Source of the DNA: Schizochytrium sp. CCTCC M209059
Taxonomy: Eukaryota; Sar; Bigyra; Thraustochytrida; Thraustochytriidae
Direction of reading: 5' to 3'
NCBI GenBank assembly: GCA_000818945.1
Contig: KN805412.1
Coordinates: 122,197-186,196 of the forward strand
DNA: 64,000 bases
Shown: one piece after another, positions 8,901 to 18,194 of the stretch
Position numbering within the stretch: position 1 is the stretch's first letter
Layout: every line of letters starts with the position of its first letter
The notes under the pieces: generated by a model
Seen by the model: only the letters and a program-made list of their open reading frames with translations
What the model was told of the DNA's origin: nothing
Database searches by the model: none
Made by a program: the position numbers and the translations under genes

Positions 8901-9931
8901 AGGAGAAGAGTCGCGAGGTGGTCAAGTCATGCATTAGTCTTGCCAAGGTATGCGCGATCCGTCTGTCGCCCCCGACGTTGACAGCTGTGCTGCCGACGAT
9001 GATCGACAATCTCGTGCAGTGGATGGACGACACCAAGAGTCGCTTCAAGCTGCGCATTCGTGTCATTTTTGAGCGACTCATTAAGCGTATTGGCCCAGAG
9101 CCTCTCCTGGAGTGCTCCTCGCTCCCACCTGATCACAAGCTTCTCACGTACATTCGCAAGCAAGCAAGCTACAAACGGCGGCGTTACGAGCGACGCCGCG
9201 CCGGAGATACCTCGGTGGGTGTCGCGCCTGGCAAGCGTCGCAACAGGGACGACGAAGATGACAGTGGTGACGACGAGGATGACGATCTCGAAGACGACCG
9301 CGCTCGTGTTCGTGGCCGCAAGCGTCGTGGTCGCGGTGGAGCAGACGCCCAAGACGACGAGGACTTGGTCATGGACGAGGGCGGTGAGGCTCTTGATTTG
9401 CTGGGCGCCTCGGCGCTCAGTCGCGTCAAGGCCCGTGCCAAGGCCTCTAACACGGCATCCAAGCCAGCGAACGGAGATGACGCCAACAACGGCCTTCCCT
9501 CCGAGTTCAAAATGGCGAGCGATGGACGCATCATCGTTCCCAGCGAGGACAACGCCGGAGGCAACGATGAGGAGGACGACATTGGCGACGCGCGCAAACG
9601 TCGTCGTTACACGAGCGACAGCGACAGTGACGACGAAGATGGTGGACGCACTGTGGGCAGCCGCCGCGGCGAAGGCGCGAAGCAAGGTTTGGCGATGCGT
9701 GGGAAGAAGGGACAGCGTGGTCAAAAGGAGGCGCCTGGCGCCGGTTTCAAGTCGTCCAAGTCAGGCGGCGATGTCAAGAAGAAGTCGTCCAAGTTTGAGC
9801 CTTATGCGTACATTAAGCTGGACCCGAAGCTTATGAACCATCGTCGCAAGCACGAAGCAGCGAAGCAATTCCGTGGTCTATCTGGAAAGCGATTCAAGCT
9901 CAAGGAAGGCAAGAAGAACCGCAACAAGTAA
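5912..9931 (+). CDS. RRP12: RRP12-like ribosomal RNA processing protein
   Basis: Predicted 1,339-residue HEAT-repeat protein of the RRP12 family, a nucleolar/nuclear factor for maturation and export of pre-40S (and 60S) particles. The start MSSSGEEDVLARFRG is the first ATG after an upstream spacer. Helical repeats cover most of the chain, with the NUC173 region roughly at residues 330-640 (LLPGFCLRAEDIDRPEG lies in it). An acidic low-complexity stretch of Asp/Glu runs about 735-785. HEAT helices then continue to about 1080 (LIKRIGPEPLL). The tail is highly charged, and the end carries the diagnostic YAYIKLDPKLMNHRRK followed by a basic GKRFKLKEGKKNRNK terminus. Length and order match yeast and human RRP12 (about 1,230-1,300). 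Single exon; an AATAAA lies 18 nt after the stop. Confidence 0.93.
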   Translation: MSSSGEEDVLARFRGAKRGTADDFARSAAIEALTEVIMEQRTAHKTSKRPSRSPPTATEYFASIMMALEGSAGGQLAPLMFLLSVSLPAVPRPVLRLKGEACVECVQRVLRLDDEAESDDSRLARYCLTVLGSVLSVQEPGRVTWDKPIFFRALTLLVHSTADERPKLRKVAQQACENVLKGHDGGPGTPHKVVCQLTSSAMKKTALNECASIMRLLSFVTRVAPLLVHNAQQRSVFEVTKQLTRVLSLGHITLSTTALHTLQRFIELLPEGKMRQGDTDEKQLLAAAQKETERICQALAHCMVDTKQLRHITNDAKLCGTWVATVQRAESLRFQIAPDGTKLDGLSAVADAYVNCISAGMRLAADNKLPPLGQPQVALSVGALTALIKTEAAQSTNTLPLLEAVEPLLGPQFEESWPLTLEVLRAYFTARNEAGLAGANAQTIPQTVLDKEKSWLRKLANVREAAINPVTGADKPRMLLRWRGAMERLFATAIAALGPEIILDALPLETGGSQGVAAIRLWLVPLLRENIGTGSASTRLAYFRSNILSTAEKCERASQDASLGPNSAKAQQTRFMQLWSLLPGFCLRAEDIDRPEGLRALAPVLGKAMTDDRYPELVEIVCQALQNILAKVDPAEGPDEEKKEHKEELEVVRDLGRNFLPLLFNQFDQLMEAGASRKRADHVLRLVSVYALAAPSELVNKLFRQLVQQLLEATQALESTRGAAKTSSKKSSKSKNQHKEEEDGDDDDDDDDDEDLEEDEEDADDDEEEEDDEEELDEERRKTHSLTSLALALVPALDDKSITLLYRVVQPYLQDEDEPVLQKRAYRVLEAICQHQVTWTIARYEELIQILQSSFHASSAGSRTTRLKTMRHVTSALASDKCDLSATQVRSVFGDMLGEVVLCTKETNTKARSAGYKLIVEMAQALESAYLSEEGNETGTGLRQFLHMSVGGLAAQTPHMRSAAINVCSRLIGEFHKIETLQKDFVEVAQTALMLLKEKSREVVKSCISLAKVCAIRLSPPTLTAVLPTMIDNLVQWMDDTKSRFKLRIRVIFERLIKRIGPEPLLECSSLPPDHKLLTYIRKQASYKRRRYERRRAGDTSVGVAPGKRRNRDDEDDSGDDEDDDLEDDRARVRGRKRRGRGGADAQDDEDLVMDEGGEALDLLGASALSRVKARAKASNTASKPANGDDANNGLPSEFKMASDGRIIVPSEDNAGGNDEEDDIGDARKRRRYTSDSDSDDEDGGRTVGSRRGEGAKQGLAMRGKKGQRGQKEAPGAGFKSSKSGGDVKKKSSKFEPYAYIKLDPKLMNHRRKHEAAKQFRGLSGKRFKLKEGKKNRNK

Positions 9932-9948
9932 GGTAAAAGCAACATTGA

Positions 9949-9954
9949 AATAAA
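9949..9954 (+). other. Polyadenylation signal AATAAA after RRP12
   Basis: The canonical hexamer lies 18 nt past the TAA stop of RRP12, giving a very short predicted 3' UTR. Confidence 0.6.
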
Positions 9955-9996
9955 GTTGCGCTGGCGACGAGTCCAACTCATGAGTATCAACAAGTA

Positions 9997-9999
<3 letters not shown>

Positions 10000-10029
<30 letters not shown>

Positions 10030-10032
10030 TCA
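10000..10032. repeat. (TTTC)n microsatellite
   Basis: Uninterrupted tetranucleotide TTTC/TCTT run in the convergent spacer between RRP12 and the VHS-GAT gene. Confidence 0.9.
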
Positions 10033-10169
10033 ATTTTCAGAATCAGCTTCAAAGTTGCTTGTTTATGTATATACACGAGCCAGGCTGTGTGCTCGCAACG
10101 TCCTTTTGCAACCCAATGGAGAGAGACGAGACGACGCAGCACGACCGGCCGAGGCCATTTCACAAATCC

Positions 10170-11552
10170 TCATTTGAGTAGCGAGGATTCTTCGTTTTCG
10201 CTTTGCGCGGATCGAGGAACAAGTGGGGCGTCCTCCGCATGGCCCTGCTTGGCGCTCTCTGGTTCAGGTGTCTCGGAGAAGAAGTCAAATGGATTGCTTG
10301 CAAAATCGTCGCCCGCATGCGCGCTGCTCTTTGCTTTGGGCGCATCTACGGGCCATTGAGAAGGCTGATCCGAGGGCTGAGGCTGCTCCTGCTGTAGTTG
10401 CTGTTGTTGTTGTTGTTGTTGTTGCTGCTGCGACGATAACTTTGGCGGGGCTTGAGCGGTAGCAGTGCGCGGAGCTCGGAGCTTCGGGACCACAATTGGA
10501 GATGGTCTTTGCTCCCGGGATGACGGCGGTTTCGCGGTTTCGAAGAGAGCTTCGGATGCGCTGTCGGTGGTCAGGCTGCTCTCTCTGGGCTCGTCACCAC
10601 CTTGAGCAAAAAGGTCTACCTCTTCACTGTCGACAAGAGCATCACGGGGTTTGGAGGGGAGAATCTGAATGCGATCCACCGTGGCACAGAGACGATCGTT
10701 CATTTGCAGACAAGACTTGAAAAACATATCCGAGAGAAGTCCTTGAGCGCTTGCCTCGATGAGCTCGCACAGACGCGGCTTGCACTGAAGCAAAAAGTCA
10801 AGGACGTCAAGCATCTCCTCAGAGTCGCCATAAAGATTCTCGCCGAGGAGATGGTCTGCAACTTGAAGCTTGCATTCGAGCACGGAAAGGTCATGCTCAA
10901 GCTTGTCAATGTCGGCAGCCCGAACACCTCCAGAAGAGTTGTCGCGTGACGAGTGTTGAGCGCCAAACGCCACAGGATCTGCAGCAAGAGCGGCTGCGGG
11001 GGCTGCGTCGCGCACAGGAAAGATGATGCCACGGGCTGTGAGACTTGCGTAGGTCTCGTAAAATCCAGGATACGTCGGGCGGTCCTGCATGAGCTGGCCG
11101 AGTTCCTGAATTACCTCGAGAGCGCGCTCCTGCACCTCGAGCCAGACCTGCGGAGTGTCTGCGCCAGGGATAGTAGAGGCAAAAGATGAGGTCTTTCCGG
11201 TCGCCACTTCGGCGACGACTGTCATGAACTCGCGCGTGCCTCCGAGCGTGTGCAGCGCAGAGGCGTTGCCGTTCTTAACGCACATTTCCACGAGGCTGAG
11301 AGCAAGCTTGACAGATTTGGGGCTTCTGCATCGAAGCCTCTCGACGATGGCGCGGGCGACGAGCGTCGCGTGCTCGACGCTCGCGTTGCAAAAGTCGGAG
11401 ACCTCCAGGTTGGCCGCGAAGTCCTCCGCGAGCAGGATGTCGGCGGTGGCGCGGTCCACGAGCGGCCAGGCCGCGTTCTCGCGCATGGCGGCGCTGGGCC
11501 CGCCCTGGCCGCCGCCGCCCTGTCGCTTCCACCAGCTCTGCAGCGCGTCCAT
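10170..11552 (-). CDS. VHS-GAT domain sorting adaptor (TOM1/GGA-like)
   Basis: Predicted 460-residue endosomal/Golgi adaptor. A VHS superhelix occupies about residues 15-150 (PLVDRATADILLAEDFAANLEV, then KSVKLALSLVEMCVKNG and ALEVIQELGQL), and a GAT bundle about 200-295 (DIDKLEHDLSVLECKLQVA, ending LCATVDRIQ). GAT domains bind ubiquitin and small GTPases, VHS domains bind cargo, so a TOM1-like ancestral ESCRT-0 role in sorting ubiquitinated cargo is likely. The tail is disordered, with a VDLFAQ motif resembling clathrin/AP-binding boxes, an eleven-residue polyQ run near 375-387, and NPFDFF (an NPF motif, which binds EH domains). Start MDALQSWWKR at 11550-11552; upstream codons in frame are Ser/Cys-rich leader. 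Divergent from the ABHD11-like gene. Confidence 0.85.
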   Translation of the reverse strand: MDALQSWWKRQGGGGQGGPSAAMRENAAWPLVDRATADILLAEDFAANLEVSDFCNASVEHATLVARAIVERLRCRSPKSVKLALSLVEMCVKNGNASALHTLGGTREFMTVVAEVATGKTSSFASTIPGADTPQVWLEVQERALEVIQELGQLMQDRPTYPGFYETYASLTARGIIFPVRDAAPAAALAADPVAFGAQHSSRDNSSGGVRAADIDKLEHDLSVLECKLQVADHLLGENLYGDSEEMLDVLDFLLQCKPRLCELIEASAQGLLSDMFFKSCLQMNDRLCATVDRIQILPSKPRDALVDSEEVDLFAQGGDEPRESSLTTDSASEALFETAKPPSSREQRPSPIVVPKLRAPRTATAQAPPKLSSQQQQQQQQQQQLQQEQPQPSDQPSQWPVDAPKAKSSAHAGDDFASNPFDFFSETPEPESAKQGHAEDAPLVPRSAQSENEESSLLK

Positions 11553-11696
11553 CGCGGTGCGGCCTTTGTTTTGTTGGCTTGGACCTGGACCCGTGGAGGT
11601 GCCGCCGCTGCCGCTGCCGGTGCCACCGCCGGAGGAGGGCAAATCTGCGGAACCCGTTTCTGCAGAACGCAAATTCAGGGCACGGTGACGGGGAGA

Positions 11697-11757
11697 CAAA
11701 AACAACAAGACAAGACAAGACAAGACGAGACGAGACGAGACAAGAAAAGACACGCCG
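11697..11757. repeat. ACAAG/ACGAG pentanucleotide repeat
   Basis: Tandem AAGAC and GAGAC pentamers in the bidirectional promoter between the VHS-GAT and ABHD11-like genes. Confidence 0.8.
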
Positions 11758-11880
11758 CTGCGAACGCAGCAGCAAAACTCGCGTGGAAACGGGCTCGCGC
11801 AGACGGACCCCGCGCGGACATCGGAGAGACCCTTGAAGGGCGACGGGCTCGCGTCGACGGAGCTGCGCAAGCGCGGGAAG

Positions 11881-13079
11881 ATGCTGGCGCTCGGAGGGGC
11901 CGCGGGCCGCGGCCTGGCGGCACTGCGCGGACAGCGTCAGCGTGGGTCGACGACGCGCGGTCTGGCGCAGCAAGCTGCGCAGCTCGCGCACGAGATCCTA
12001 CGCAGCGACAAGGTCAGCGTGGAAGAAGGCACGCCGCGTAAGACGGCGGTCATGCTGCACGGAATTCTGGTAAGTCGCCTGGGACGGAAACTTTAATCGA
12101 TTGACGTTAAAATTGATTGTTTGATGTAGAGATAGATGTTCGTCTTGGTGTAATGACGACCCAAACTCGGATCGCTGACGCTCGCTCGCCTTTGGAATCT
12201 ATTGGACTATTACGCCCCTCCTCTTACATGTGCTTGCTCGTTTCCCATGTTTCTGATCTTTGTCGCGGTGCTGCGCAGGGCAATCACAAGAATCTGCGAC
12301 AAATTTCCACCAAGCTTGCCAACGCGTTCCCAGAGTACGACATGCTCTTGGTGACACATCGCGCGCACGGAAGCTCGGAGCGCGGCGAGCCGCCCCACAC
12401 GGTGCAAGCGTGCTCGCACGACGTGCTGGCGCTCTTGCAAGACCAGGGCATTTCGGCGCCAGAAATTGTAATTGGGCACTCTTTCGGCGGCAAAGTGTCG
12501 CTTGGAATTCTCGAAAGCTTTGCCGACGGCACAGCGCCAGAAGGCATGTCGCCGCCGCGAGACACTTGGATTCTTGATGCACCGCCCGGTCTTTGGGATC
12601 GCGAGTTTCAAGCCGACAAGAATGCACTGAGCCAGAGTGTGAGTTCTGTCATCGCAGCGCTTCACGATCTCCCACAGCCGATCAAATCGAAGCCGCAGCT
12701 TGTAAAGGACATGACAGCACGCGGATTCTCTACCGAGCTCGCACAGTGGATGACTCTCAATGTGCGAAAGGCTGGAAGCGAGGGCTACCGGTGGAGTTTT
12801 GATCTGAACATCATTCAGCAGCTCTTCAAGGCGCACACCGAGACGGACTTTTGGCCATTGCTGGAAGGAAGGTGGCTCGCCACGCACCAAGAGTGCAAGG
12901 TTGGCTTTTTGCAAGCCGAACGGAACGACGCGTGGACGGACGCCATTGTGCAGCGCTTTGAAGATCACCCGCACCCAGAGCAGGTCCATCGTGTTTTGAT
13001 TCCCAAGGCTGGCCACTGGCTTCACGTGGAAGCTCCTCAACTTGTCTTTGATGCCCTTGCGCCCTCGTTTGAGGAATAA
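11881..13079 (+). CDS. ABHD11-like alpha/beta hydrolase (2 exons, probably mitochondrial)
   Basis: CDS is join(11881..12069, 12279..13079), 329 residues. Splicing restores the oxyanion motif: exon 1 ends AVMLHGIL and exon 2 starts GNHKNLRQI, matching the HGILG pattern of ABHD11 and yeast Imo32. The nucleophile elbow is GHSFGG (Ser131) and the catalytic His lies in KAGHWLH (His309). The N-terminus (MLALGGAAGRGLAALRGQR) is Arg-rich and lacks acidic residues, like a mitochondrial presequence; ABHD11 is a mitochondrial matrix esterase/lipase that protects the 2-oxoglutarate dehydrogenase complex. An in-frame ATG 48 nt upstream (11833) is an alternative start that would weaken the presequence. TAA stop. 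Confidence 0.87.
12070..12278 (+). other. Intron of the ABHD11-like gene
   Basis: 209 nt, donor GTAAGT, acceptor GCGCAG with a pyrimidine-rich approach, phase 0. It separates HGIL from GNHKN, a junction required by family alignment. Confidence 0.9.
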
Positions 13080-13317
13080 TTGCGGACTTTGTGTGGCGCG
13101 CAGATCTCCTTAGAGAGGCGTAGATAGGCTACAAAAAAACAATAGATTAAAATACTGCTGGTGCTGAAGTCCACAGAAGATGGGCGGGCAGACGACAATC
13201 CGCCCTTGCGTCAGGAAGCGAGCAGCCTCTCGGGAAAGTCAAGGGAAACAGACATTGTAGATTGGGGATACACAGCTTGGCCAAGACAAGGAAAGTGGTG
13301 TTGTGGTCTTCCCTCGC

Positions 13318-13705
13318 TTACGAGTCGTCTTCTGGCGAGTGAATGTACATCTTGTACCCGATCCACATAATGTACATGAAGATGACACCGGCCGGGACCA
13401 GGGCTGGAAGGAAGATGAGCCAGAACACAAGGCCTCTTTGCTGCAGGCTGGCTTCAAGCTCTTGGGCATTTAGCAGCGTGACTGCTGTGGTAAACTGCCA
13501 AAGATAGCTGTCCGAATAGTCGTGACGTGAGCAAGTGAGCAAGTCAGTATCTCTCTCCTTTCATGAATGGGCTTGCGTAGCTTGCCAGCACTTTGCAGTT
13601 CTGCACGTCAAGGTAAACTCACAATGAAAGTGTGGACACACCAATTCCCACCAGTGAGACGCCGAGGGCCTTGCGACTGGCCTCAACGTTGCCTGCAAGG
13701 GCCAT
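13318..13705 (-). CDS. Small two-helix membrane protein (2 exons), unknown family
   Basis: CDS is complement(join(13318..13507, 13623..13705)), 90 residues. Exon 1 codes MALAGNVEASRKALGVSLVG; exon 2 picks up in phase 2 to give STLSFYLWQFTTAV. Two hydrophobic segments are visible: about residues 13-36 and a longer one around GLVFWLIFLPALVPAG to YIMWIGYKMY (residues about 52-82), followed by an acidic tail HSPEDDS. No signal peptide and no Cys motifs. I do not recognise the family; size and topology resemble small ER or mitochondrial membrane subunits. The open frame through the donor site stops after one codon, which supports splicing. Convergent with the ABHD11-like gene, 238 nt apart. Confidence 0.6.
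13508..13622 (-). other. Intron of the small membrane protein gene
   Basis: 115 nt, donor GTGAGT, acceptor GGACAG. Joining it keeps one frame across a phase-2 junction (TT|C = Phe). Confidence 0.75.
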
Positions 13706-14293
13706 TCTCTCTCTCGCACAGGCCGAAACGGTGTGAGAAGAGGGACGGCTCAGGCCGCGGAGAGCGTTGATTGCCTCGCTTGGACGACACACGAGCCGCC
13801 GCAACACGTAGGGCCGGCTAGCGAGCTAGCTCGAGTTAGCTAGCTCTCAGCATTCCCGTTCTTGCTGCCAGCGCAATCGATGATCTCAGGCCGCCGCCGC
13901 TGCTGAGAACAACCAGGGCGATTTTTTTCTTCTTTTTTTTTCGCATTTAAAAAAGGTCCAAATGGCCGGAGTTCGCGGCGCGGCGCCGGCGGAGTCCGAG
14001 TCATGATCATCACGATGATGTCTACAAAATAGCACTGCGAAAAGGGTCTAACGGGTCGCCCGGTGACGACTGTCACTGAGAGCTCGACTTGGAGTACAAG
14101 CGAGTCTCGGTGCCGAGGCGCGGTGAACAAACACGATGACTTCCGATGACGAAGTTGGTGCGCTGAGAGCGTCGTCCACATAGCTTGCCAGCCTCGCGCT
14201 GCGCACAAGGGAGGGTGGAAGGAGGTGCGGCGCCTCCTTAACTTTTGGTTTGTGTGAGCAGTGTCAAGAGCCACAGAGTTAGTATATTTTAAA
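13706..14293. other. Divergent intergenic region with AGCTAGCT palindromes
   Basis: Between the small membrane gene (-) and the IQ gene (+). It holds a cluster of GCTAGC/AGCTAGCT palindromes at about 13817-13851, and T-rich and purine-rich tracts (about 13920-13955). A 163-codon open frame on the minus strand shows no family features and is probably chance. TATATTTTAAAATGG directly precedes the IQ gene start. Confidence 0.45.
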
Positions 14294-15937
14294 ATGGCGG
14301 ACACAAAGAGCAGGACCGTGCCCGGGGACAACGTGGAGGAGAAGACGAGGCAACGCGTGCTACCTCTCCCGTCGCTCTCGTTCTTTTATCTATCGCCGTA
14401 CCTCACGTGCGGCGAGTGTAACTCGATCGCATTCATCAATAGTCGCACCGTAGAAAAGGCACTCGTCCGGCTCTCGGAGTTTGAGCACCGTCAACTCGAG
14501 AGAGCAGAACGCTCGAGACTTGCTGCCGAAGCAACAAAGCTCGAGGAAAAGAAGAACACCGATGGCGAGGAGTCCTTTGCTGCTGACGATGACGACGATG
14601 ATGACGAAGACGACGACGACGACGACGATAAAGTCGACGGAGGAGGAGAAAAGGCAGACAAGGAATTGGACGAAGAAGAAACGGAAACGGACGCATTGCA
14701 TGGTCTCGAACTCGAAGCATTGCCACGATGCCCGGGCTGTCAGCGTACACATACGTGGTTCGTGGGCGCGCTGGACCTTTCGAGTCATATCGCCGGCAAT
14801 GCTAAAGAGCGAAGACGACAAAAGCGACTTATGCGAAAATGCGCCATTCGACTTCAAGCTCTTGTCCGAGGCATTCGTGACCGCGCGCGAGCATCTCGAA
14901 TCCGCAAGGAGAAACGTGAACATGAAGCGCTACTGTTCCGAAGCGCGGCTCGCATCGCCGCCGTTTTTCGTGGCCGCAGGGATCGTCGCGTAGCGCGTGT
15001 GGAGAGGGGACTACGTCGGATTGATGGAACGCACAAGATCGTCATGATGGAGGCCTTGAGACCGCGCAAAGGAATGCGTGTATTCTGGTACAAGCGCAAG
15101 GAGGAAATCAAGCTTTTGCATCGAGATTATCGTATCCTCGTCGAGCGAACGGGCAACGATCCTCCGTTGCACATTGTTGAAAAGAATATTATTGAACTTG
15201 CACGTCGTGTACACGAGATCGAATGCCAGCGTGCAGCGAGAATTCAGTGCCGTGTTCGTGGTATGATTGGACGCAAGTTCATCCGACAGTATCGCATCGA
15301 ATGCTCATATGTGATGGCTCGACGATGCGCAGCAGTGTTGCCTGTGCAGCGCGCATTTCGAATGTGGCGCGCACGGCAAGAGCTTTGGAGGCGGCGCTTG
15401 CGCGCCAAAGAAAACCTGATTGGCAAACAATACGGAGTTGAGTCGAGATCAAGAGCCAGGATAGCTCAGGCCGACACGCTTCGTCGCAGCGTGGTGGCTG
15501 CGTACCGTCGCGATGTCCAGGTGTCTCGCGCTGGACGGATGATGGTCCCTGGATTTGCCAAGACGGTTTCCCTGGTAGCGCAGTCGCAGCGAACGATTCG
15601 CCAGGTCAAAGCACTTCAACAGCAGTTTGATCAACCGGTGCGGGAAGAGAAGGAGCGTGAGGCCGCGCGTACGCGTGAGCGAGCGGAATTTTGTGAGCGT
15701 AAGTGCGAGGAGCGTGAGGAGCGGCGTCCTTATTTCGAAAAAGACTTTGTTCTTGCTGCTAAGGCCCAGGCTGCTGTTCAAGGCCCTGTGCGGCGCTCAG
15801 GTGTCACCACGGCATCTTTTATGCGCGAGCTTGAAAAGTATAAACGAACACAGTCACGGGTGTCTGGTTCGGGCTCTCCAACAAAGGTCGCAAAATCTCC
15901 AACGCGGCGGATTGCAGTGGCCAAGAACACGAATTAG
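14294..15937 (+). CDS. IQ-motif protein with split CxxC pairs
   Basis: Predicted 547-residue basic protein. Four IQ-like calmodulin/centrin-binding helices can be seen: IRLQALVRGIRDRARASR, ARIAAVFRGRRDRR, ARIQCRVRGMIGRKFIR and VLPVQRAFRMWRAR. Near the N-terminus a CGEC pair (Cys39/42) and a CPGC pair (Cys146/149) could form one zinc ribbon, interrupted by a long Asp-rich insert (about residues 97-115). The C-terminal third is a charged helix (EKEREAARTRERAEF) ending in a Ser/Thr/Lys-rich tail. No kinase, myosin or other catalytic domain. A cytoskeletal or basal-body scaffold is possible, but I do not recognise an orthologue. The start MADTKSR is preferred over one 33 nt upstream because of its AAAATGG context. 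Single exon, TAG stop. Confidence 0.75.
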   Translation: MADTKSRTVPGDNVEEKTRQRVLPLPSLSFFYLSPYLTCGECNSIAFINSRTVEKALVRLSEFEHRQLERAERSRLAAEATKLEEKKNTDGEESFAADDDDDDDEDDDDDDDKVDGGGEKADKELDEEETETDALHGLELEALPRCPGCQRTHTWFVGALDLSSHIAGNAKERRRQKRLMRKCAIRLQALVRGIRDRARASRIRKEKREHEALLFRSAARIAAVFRGRRDRRVARVERGLRRIDGTHKIVMMEALRPRKGMRVFWYKRKEEIKLLHRDYRILVERTGNDPPLHIVEKNIIELARRVHEIECQRAARIQCRVRGMIGRKFIRQYRIECSYVMARRCAAVLPVQRAFRMWRARQELWRRRLRAKENLIGKQYGVESRSRARIAQADTLRRSVVAAYRRDVQVSRAGRMMVPGFAKTVSLVAQSQRTIRQVKALQQQFDQPVREEKEREAARTRERAEFCERKCEEREERRPYFEKDFVLAAKAQAAVQGPVRRSGVTTASFMRELEKYKRTQSRVSGSGSPTKVAKSPTRRIAVAKNTN

Positions 15938-16268
15938 AACGCGGTAAGGTTGGGTCTTTAAATCGCCGAGAATTTGCAATTGAAATCAATTGATTCCGAA
16001 GTGTTGGATTGTTTTTTCATGACGCATGATTCGATGCTCGAAACTCGAAGCTTTTGAGCTCGAAGCTCGAAGCACAAATCATTTTAGAAACGTGGTTTGC
16101 GTGTAATTTTATATTTCCTCTTTCGAAAAAGAAATCATCCCTTTACTCTGACCTTTTCGCGCGTGCGTTGTACGTGCTGATTGTGGCGGTCGTAGTAGAT
16201 GAGCTCGAATCACAGAAAGGGGGAAGGTTTTTGTAATGTGCATGTAATACTCTGTTTTGATCACAAAT
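15938..16268. other. Convergent 3' spacer with CTCGAAG repeats
   Basis: AT-rich spacer between the 3' ends of the IQ gene and UBC9. It has nested GCTCGAA / TTCGAGC units around 16030-16075 and AATTGCAATTGAAATCAATTG-like palindromes around 15975-15992. No gene is seen. Confidence 0.5.
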
Positions 16269-16748
16269 CTAGGAAATGGGAGGATTGTTTCGAACCTCGA
16301 TCTTGACGCGCGCCCTATACGCTTCGAGGTCGGTGGTAAAGAGCTTGTAGGGTTCAGCCTGAGCCGGCGAGTCCGGGTTGGGATTGTCAAGAAGGTCCTG
16401 GATGCCAAGCAAGAGATGTCTTACGGTGAGCGACGGGTTCCAGTCCTCGTCGGCGTTCAGAATGGAAAGGCATACCGTCCCTGACGGATACACATTGGGA
16501 TGGAAGAGGACAGGGACGAACTGCACTTTCGGGGGTGATGAGGGATAGTCCTCCGGAAAGGCAAACGTCATGTGAAAGAGGCCCCCCTCCCAAAGGGTAT
16601 CAGCCTTGCCAGGAATGGCGCATTCCCAGAACATGAGGTTTGTGGATCCATCCTCGTTTCGTTTCGGTCGCGCGTAGAATCCAGGCGGGTGGTCCTTGCG
16701 CCACTGCTTGCGCTCCTCCGTAAGTCTCCGCTTCGCGAAGTCGGCCAT
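16269..16748 (-). CDS. UBC9: SUMO-conjugating enzyme E2 (UBC9)
   Basis: 159-residue E2 for SUMO, accepting SUMO from the SAE1/SAE2 E1 and passing it to lysines in psi-K-x-E sites. The whole UBC fold is present: the N-terminal basic helix MADFAKRRLTEERKQWRKDH, the HPN-containing active-site segment HPNVYPSGTVCLSIL with catalytic Cys93 (same number as human UBE2I), and LTVRHLLLGIQDLLDNPNP. The stretch NLMFWECAIPGK matches the UBC9-specific N-terminal beta sheet. Length is one residue off human (158). Single exon, ATG in the context AAAATGGCC. Identity to animal and plant UBC9 is high by eye; I have no doubt about the family. Confidence 0.97.
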   Translation of the reverse strand: MADFAKRRLTEERKQWRKDHPPGFYARPKRNEDGSTNLMFWECAIPGKADTLWEGGLFHMTFAFPEDYPSSPPKVQFVPVLFHPNVYPSGTVCLSILNADEDWNPSLTVRHLLLGIQDLLDNPNPDSPAQAEPYKLFTTDLEAYRARVKIEVRNNPPIS

Positions 16749-17203
16749 TTTTACCCTCTTTTGTCTACTTTTCTTCGACTGTCAGTGAGCAAGGCGAGAG
16801 CGAGAGTTGCGCAGCCTCGCGCAGGAGATCGGAGCCTTCTTGCCTCGCGGCGCGCCCGTCCGGGCCCGCGCAGTTGCCCGCTCGACGCGCTATCGTGGTC
16901 GGCAAGCGTCCTTGGTGACGTCGTTACCCAGCGTCAAACAAAATCAAGCGTGGCGCGCCCGCTCGCTCCCTCGCTCGCTCGCTCGCTCTCCGGGCCGTTT
17001 CGGGGAGCGAACGCTCTCTTGCTCGGCTCTGCTCTGCTCCGCTCCGCCCCGCGCCGTCGAGGCTGTCGCCGGTCGCCCGGGTGGTCTCTGCGCGCGCCTC
17101 GCGTCCTCCCTCGTCTCCCGGAGAATGGACGATCTCGCCTCGATCTGCTAGTCTTGTCTCTCTTCTCCTCGGGCTCCGTCGCCCTGTTCTCCTATACCCA
17201 TGC

Positions 17204-17234
<31 letters not shown>

Positions 17235-18194
17235 TTTTTTCTTTTTTTCTTCTTCTTCACCTTTCTTCTCTTTTCCTCGCCCAAAAAAAAAGAAAAAGAA
17301 AAAGAAAAAGTCTGGCTGCCGGCCTCGGTGTCGGGGAAACCTGGTCTTCTTACTCGCTCCTTCTCGCACCACTGGCGTTCCTAGGTGGCAAGCTGTCCCA
17401 GAGACGGATAAAGCCGCGCTTGTCTCTCGGGTCAAACTCTGGGCCGCACGTGCCTCTCCAGATTCGCCGCGACTGGCGTGAACATGCAGGGCAGGTCCCA
17501 GAGGGGGCAGGGGGCCGCGAGGCGGGGGCGAGAAATGGTCCCACGCGGCATCCGAATTCCGCTTCGCAGACGCAGCAAAGGCAGGAAAGGAGGGAAAGAA
17601 AAGGCTTCGAATGAAGAGGAAAAACAACGCTCGGCTCAGAGCAAAAAGCAGAGCAGAGACCGCGCCGAGACGCGTCGTCGAGGCAGCGCGCGGGCGAGGC
17701 GGCGAGGCTGCGAGGCAGCGCGAGGGCGAGGCCGCGAGCGCGAGAGAGCGCAGCGCGGCCTCGCGAGGCAGGCCCGCGCAGCCGCCGGGAGAGAGCGGCC
17801 GGGCCTCGCTCGCCCGGGAGGACCGCGGGCGAAGATCTGCGACGTCGTCGCGGCGGCATCCTAGGCGGCGATCGCAGGCAGAGAGAGAGAGAAAAGAAAA
17901 GCAAGCAAGCAGCAAGCAAGCGAGGCAGGAGAGCACGCAGACAGACCCGTAGCGCGCGAGGCAAGGCGACGCGAGGCGAGGCGAGGCGAGGGCGCCGCGA
18001 CGGCGGGCAGTACCACGCGCTGCAGAAAGTCGCCGCGCGGCGCCTTCCGGCTGCTCGCGGCGGCGTACGAGGACGACGGCCTCGCGCGAGACCGCGCCGT
18101 GCCCGGTCCCGGCGCCGCGCGCGGCGAGGCGAGGCAAGGCGACGCGGGCGAGGGAGAGCAGAGCAAGAGCGCGGGGCGGCGTGGACAGGCAGGC
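16749..18194. promoter_or_regulatory. 1.4-kb GC-rich intergenic region with simple repeats
   Basis: Divergent interval between UBC9 (-) and the unknown polyQ gene (+). It contains a CTCGCTCG run (about 16962-16990), a TTTC run followed by CAAAAAAAAAGAAAAAG tracts (about 17205-17310), GCGAGG blocks (about 17690-17720), and two copies of GAGGCAAGGCGACGCG (near 17959 and 18128). Long open frames on both strands are repeat-driven and carry no recognisable domain. Confidence 0.4.

Noticed and set aside
13840..14331. 163-codon minus-strand frame between the small membrane and IQ genes
   Set aside because: It overlaps the start of the IQ gene and promoter repeats, and has no recognisable feature.
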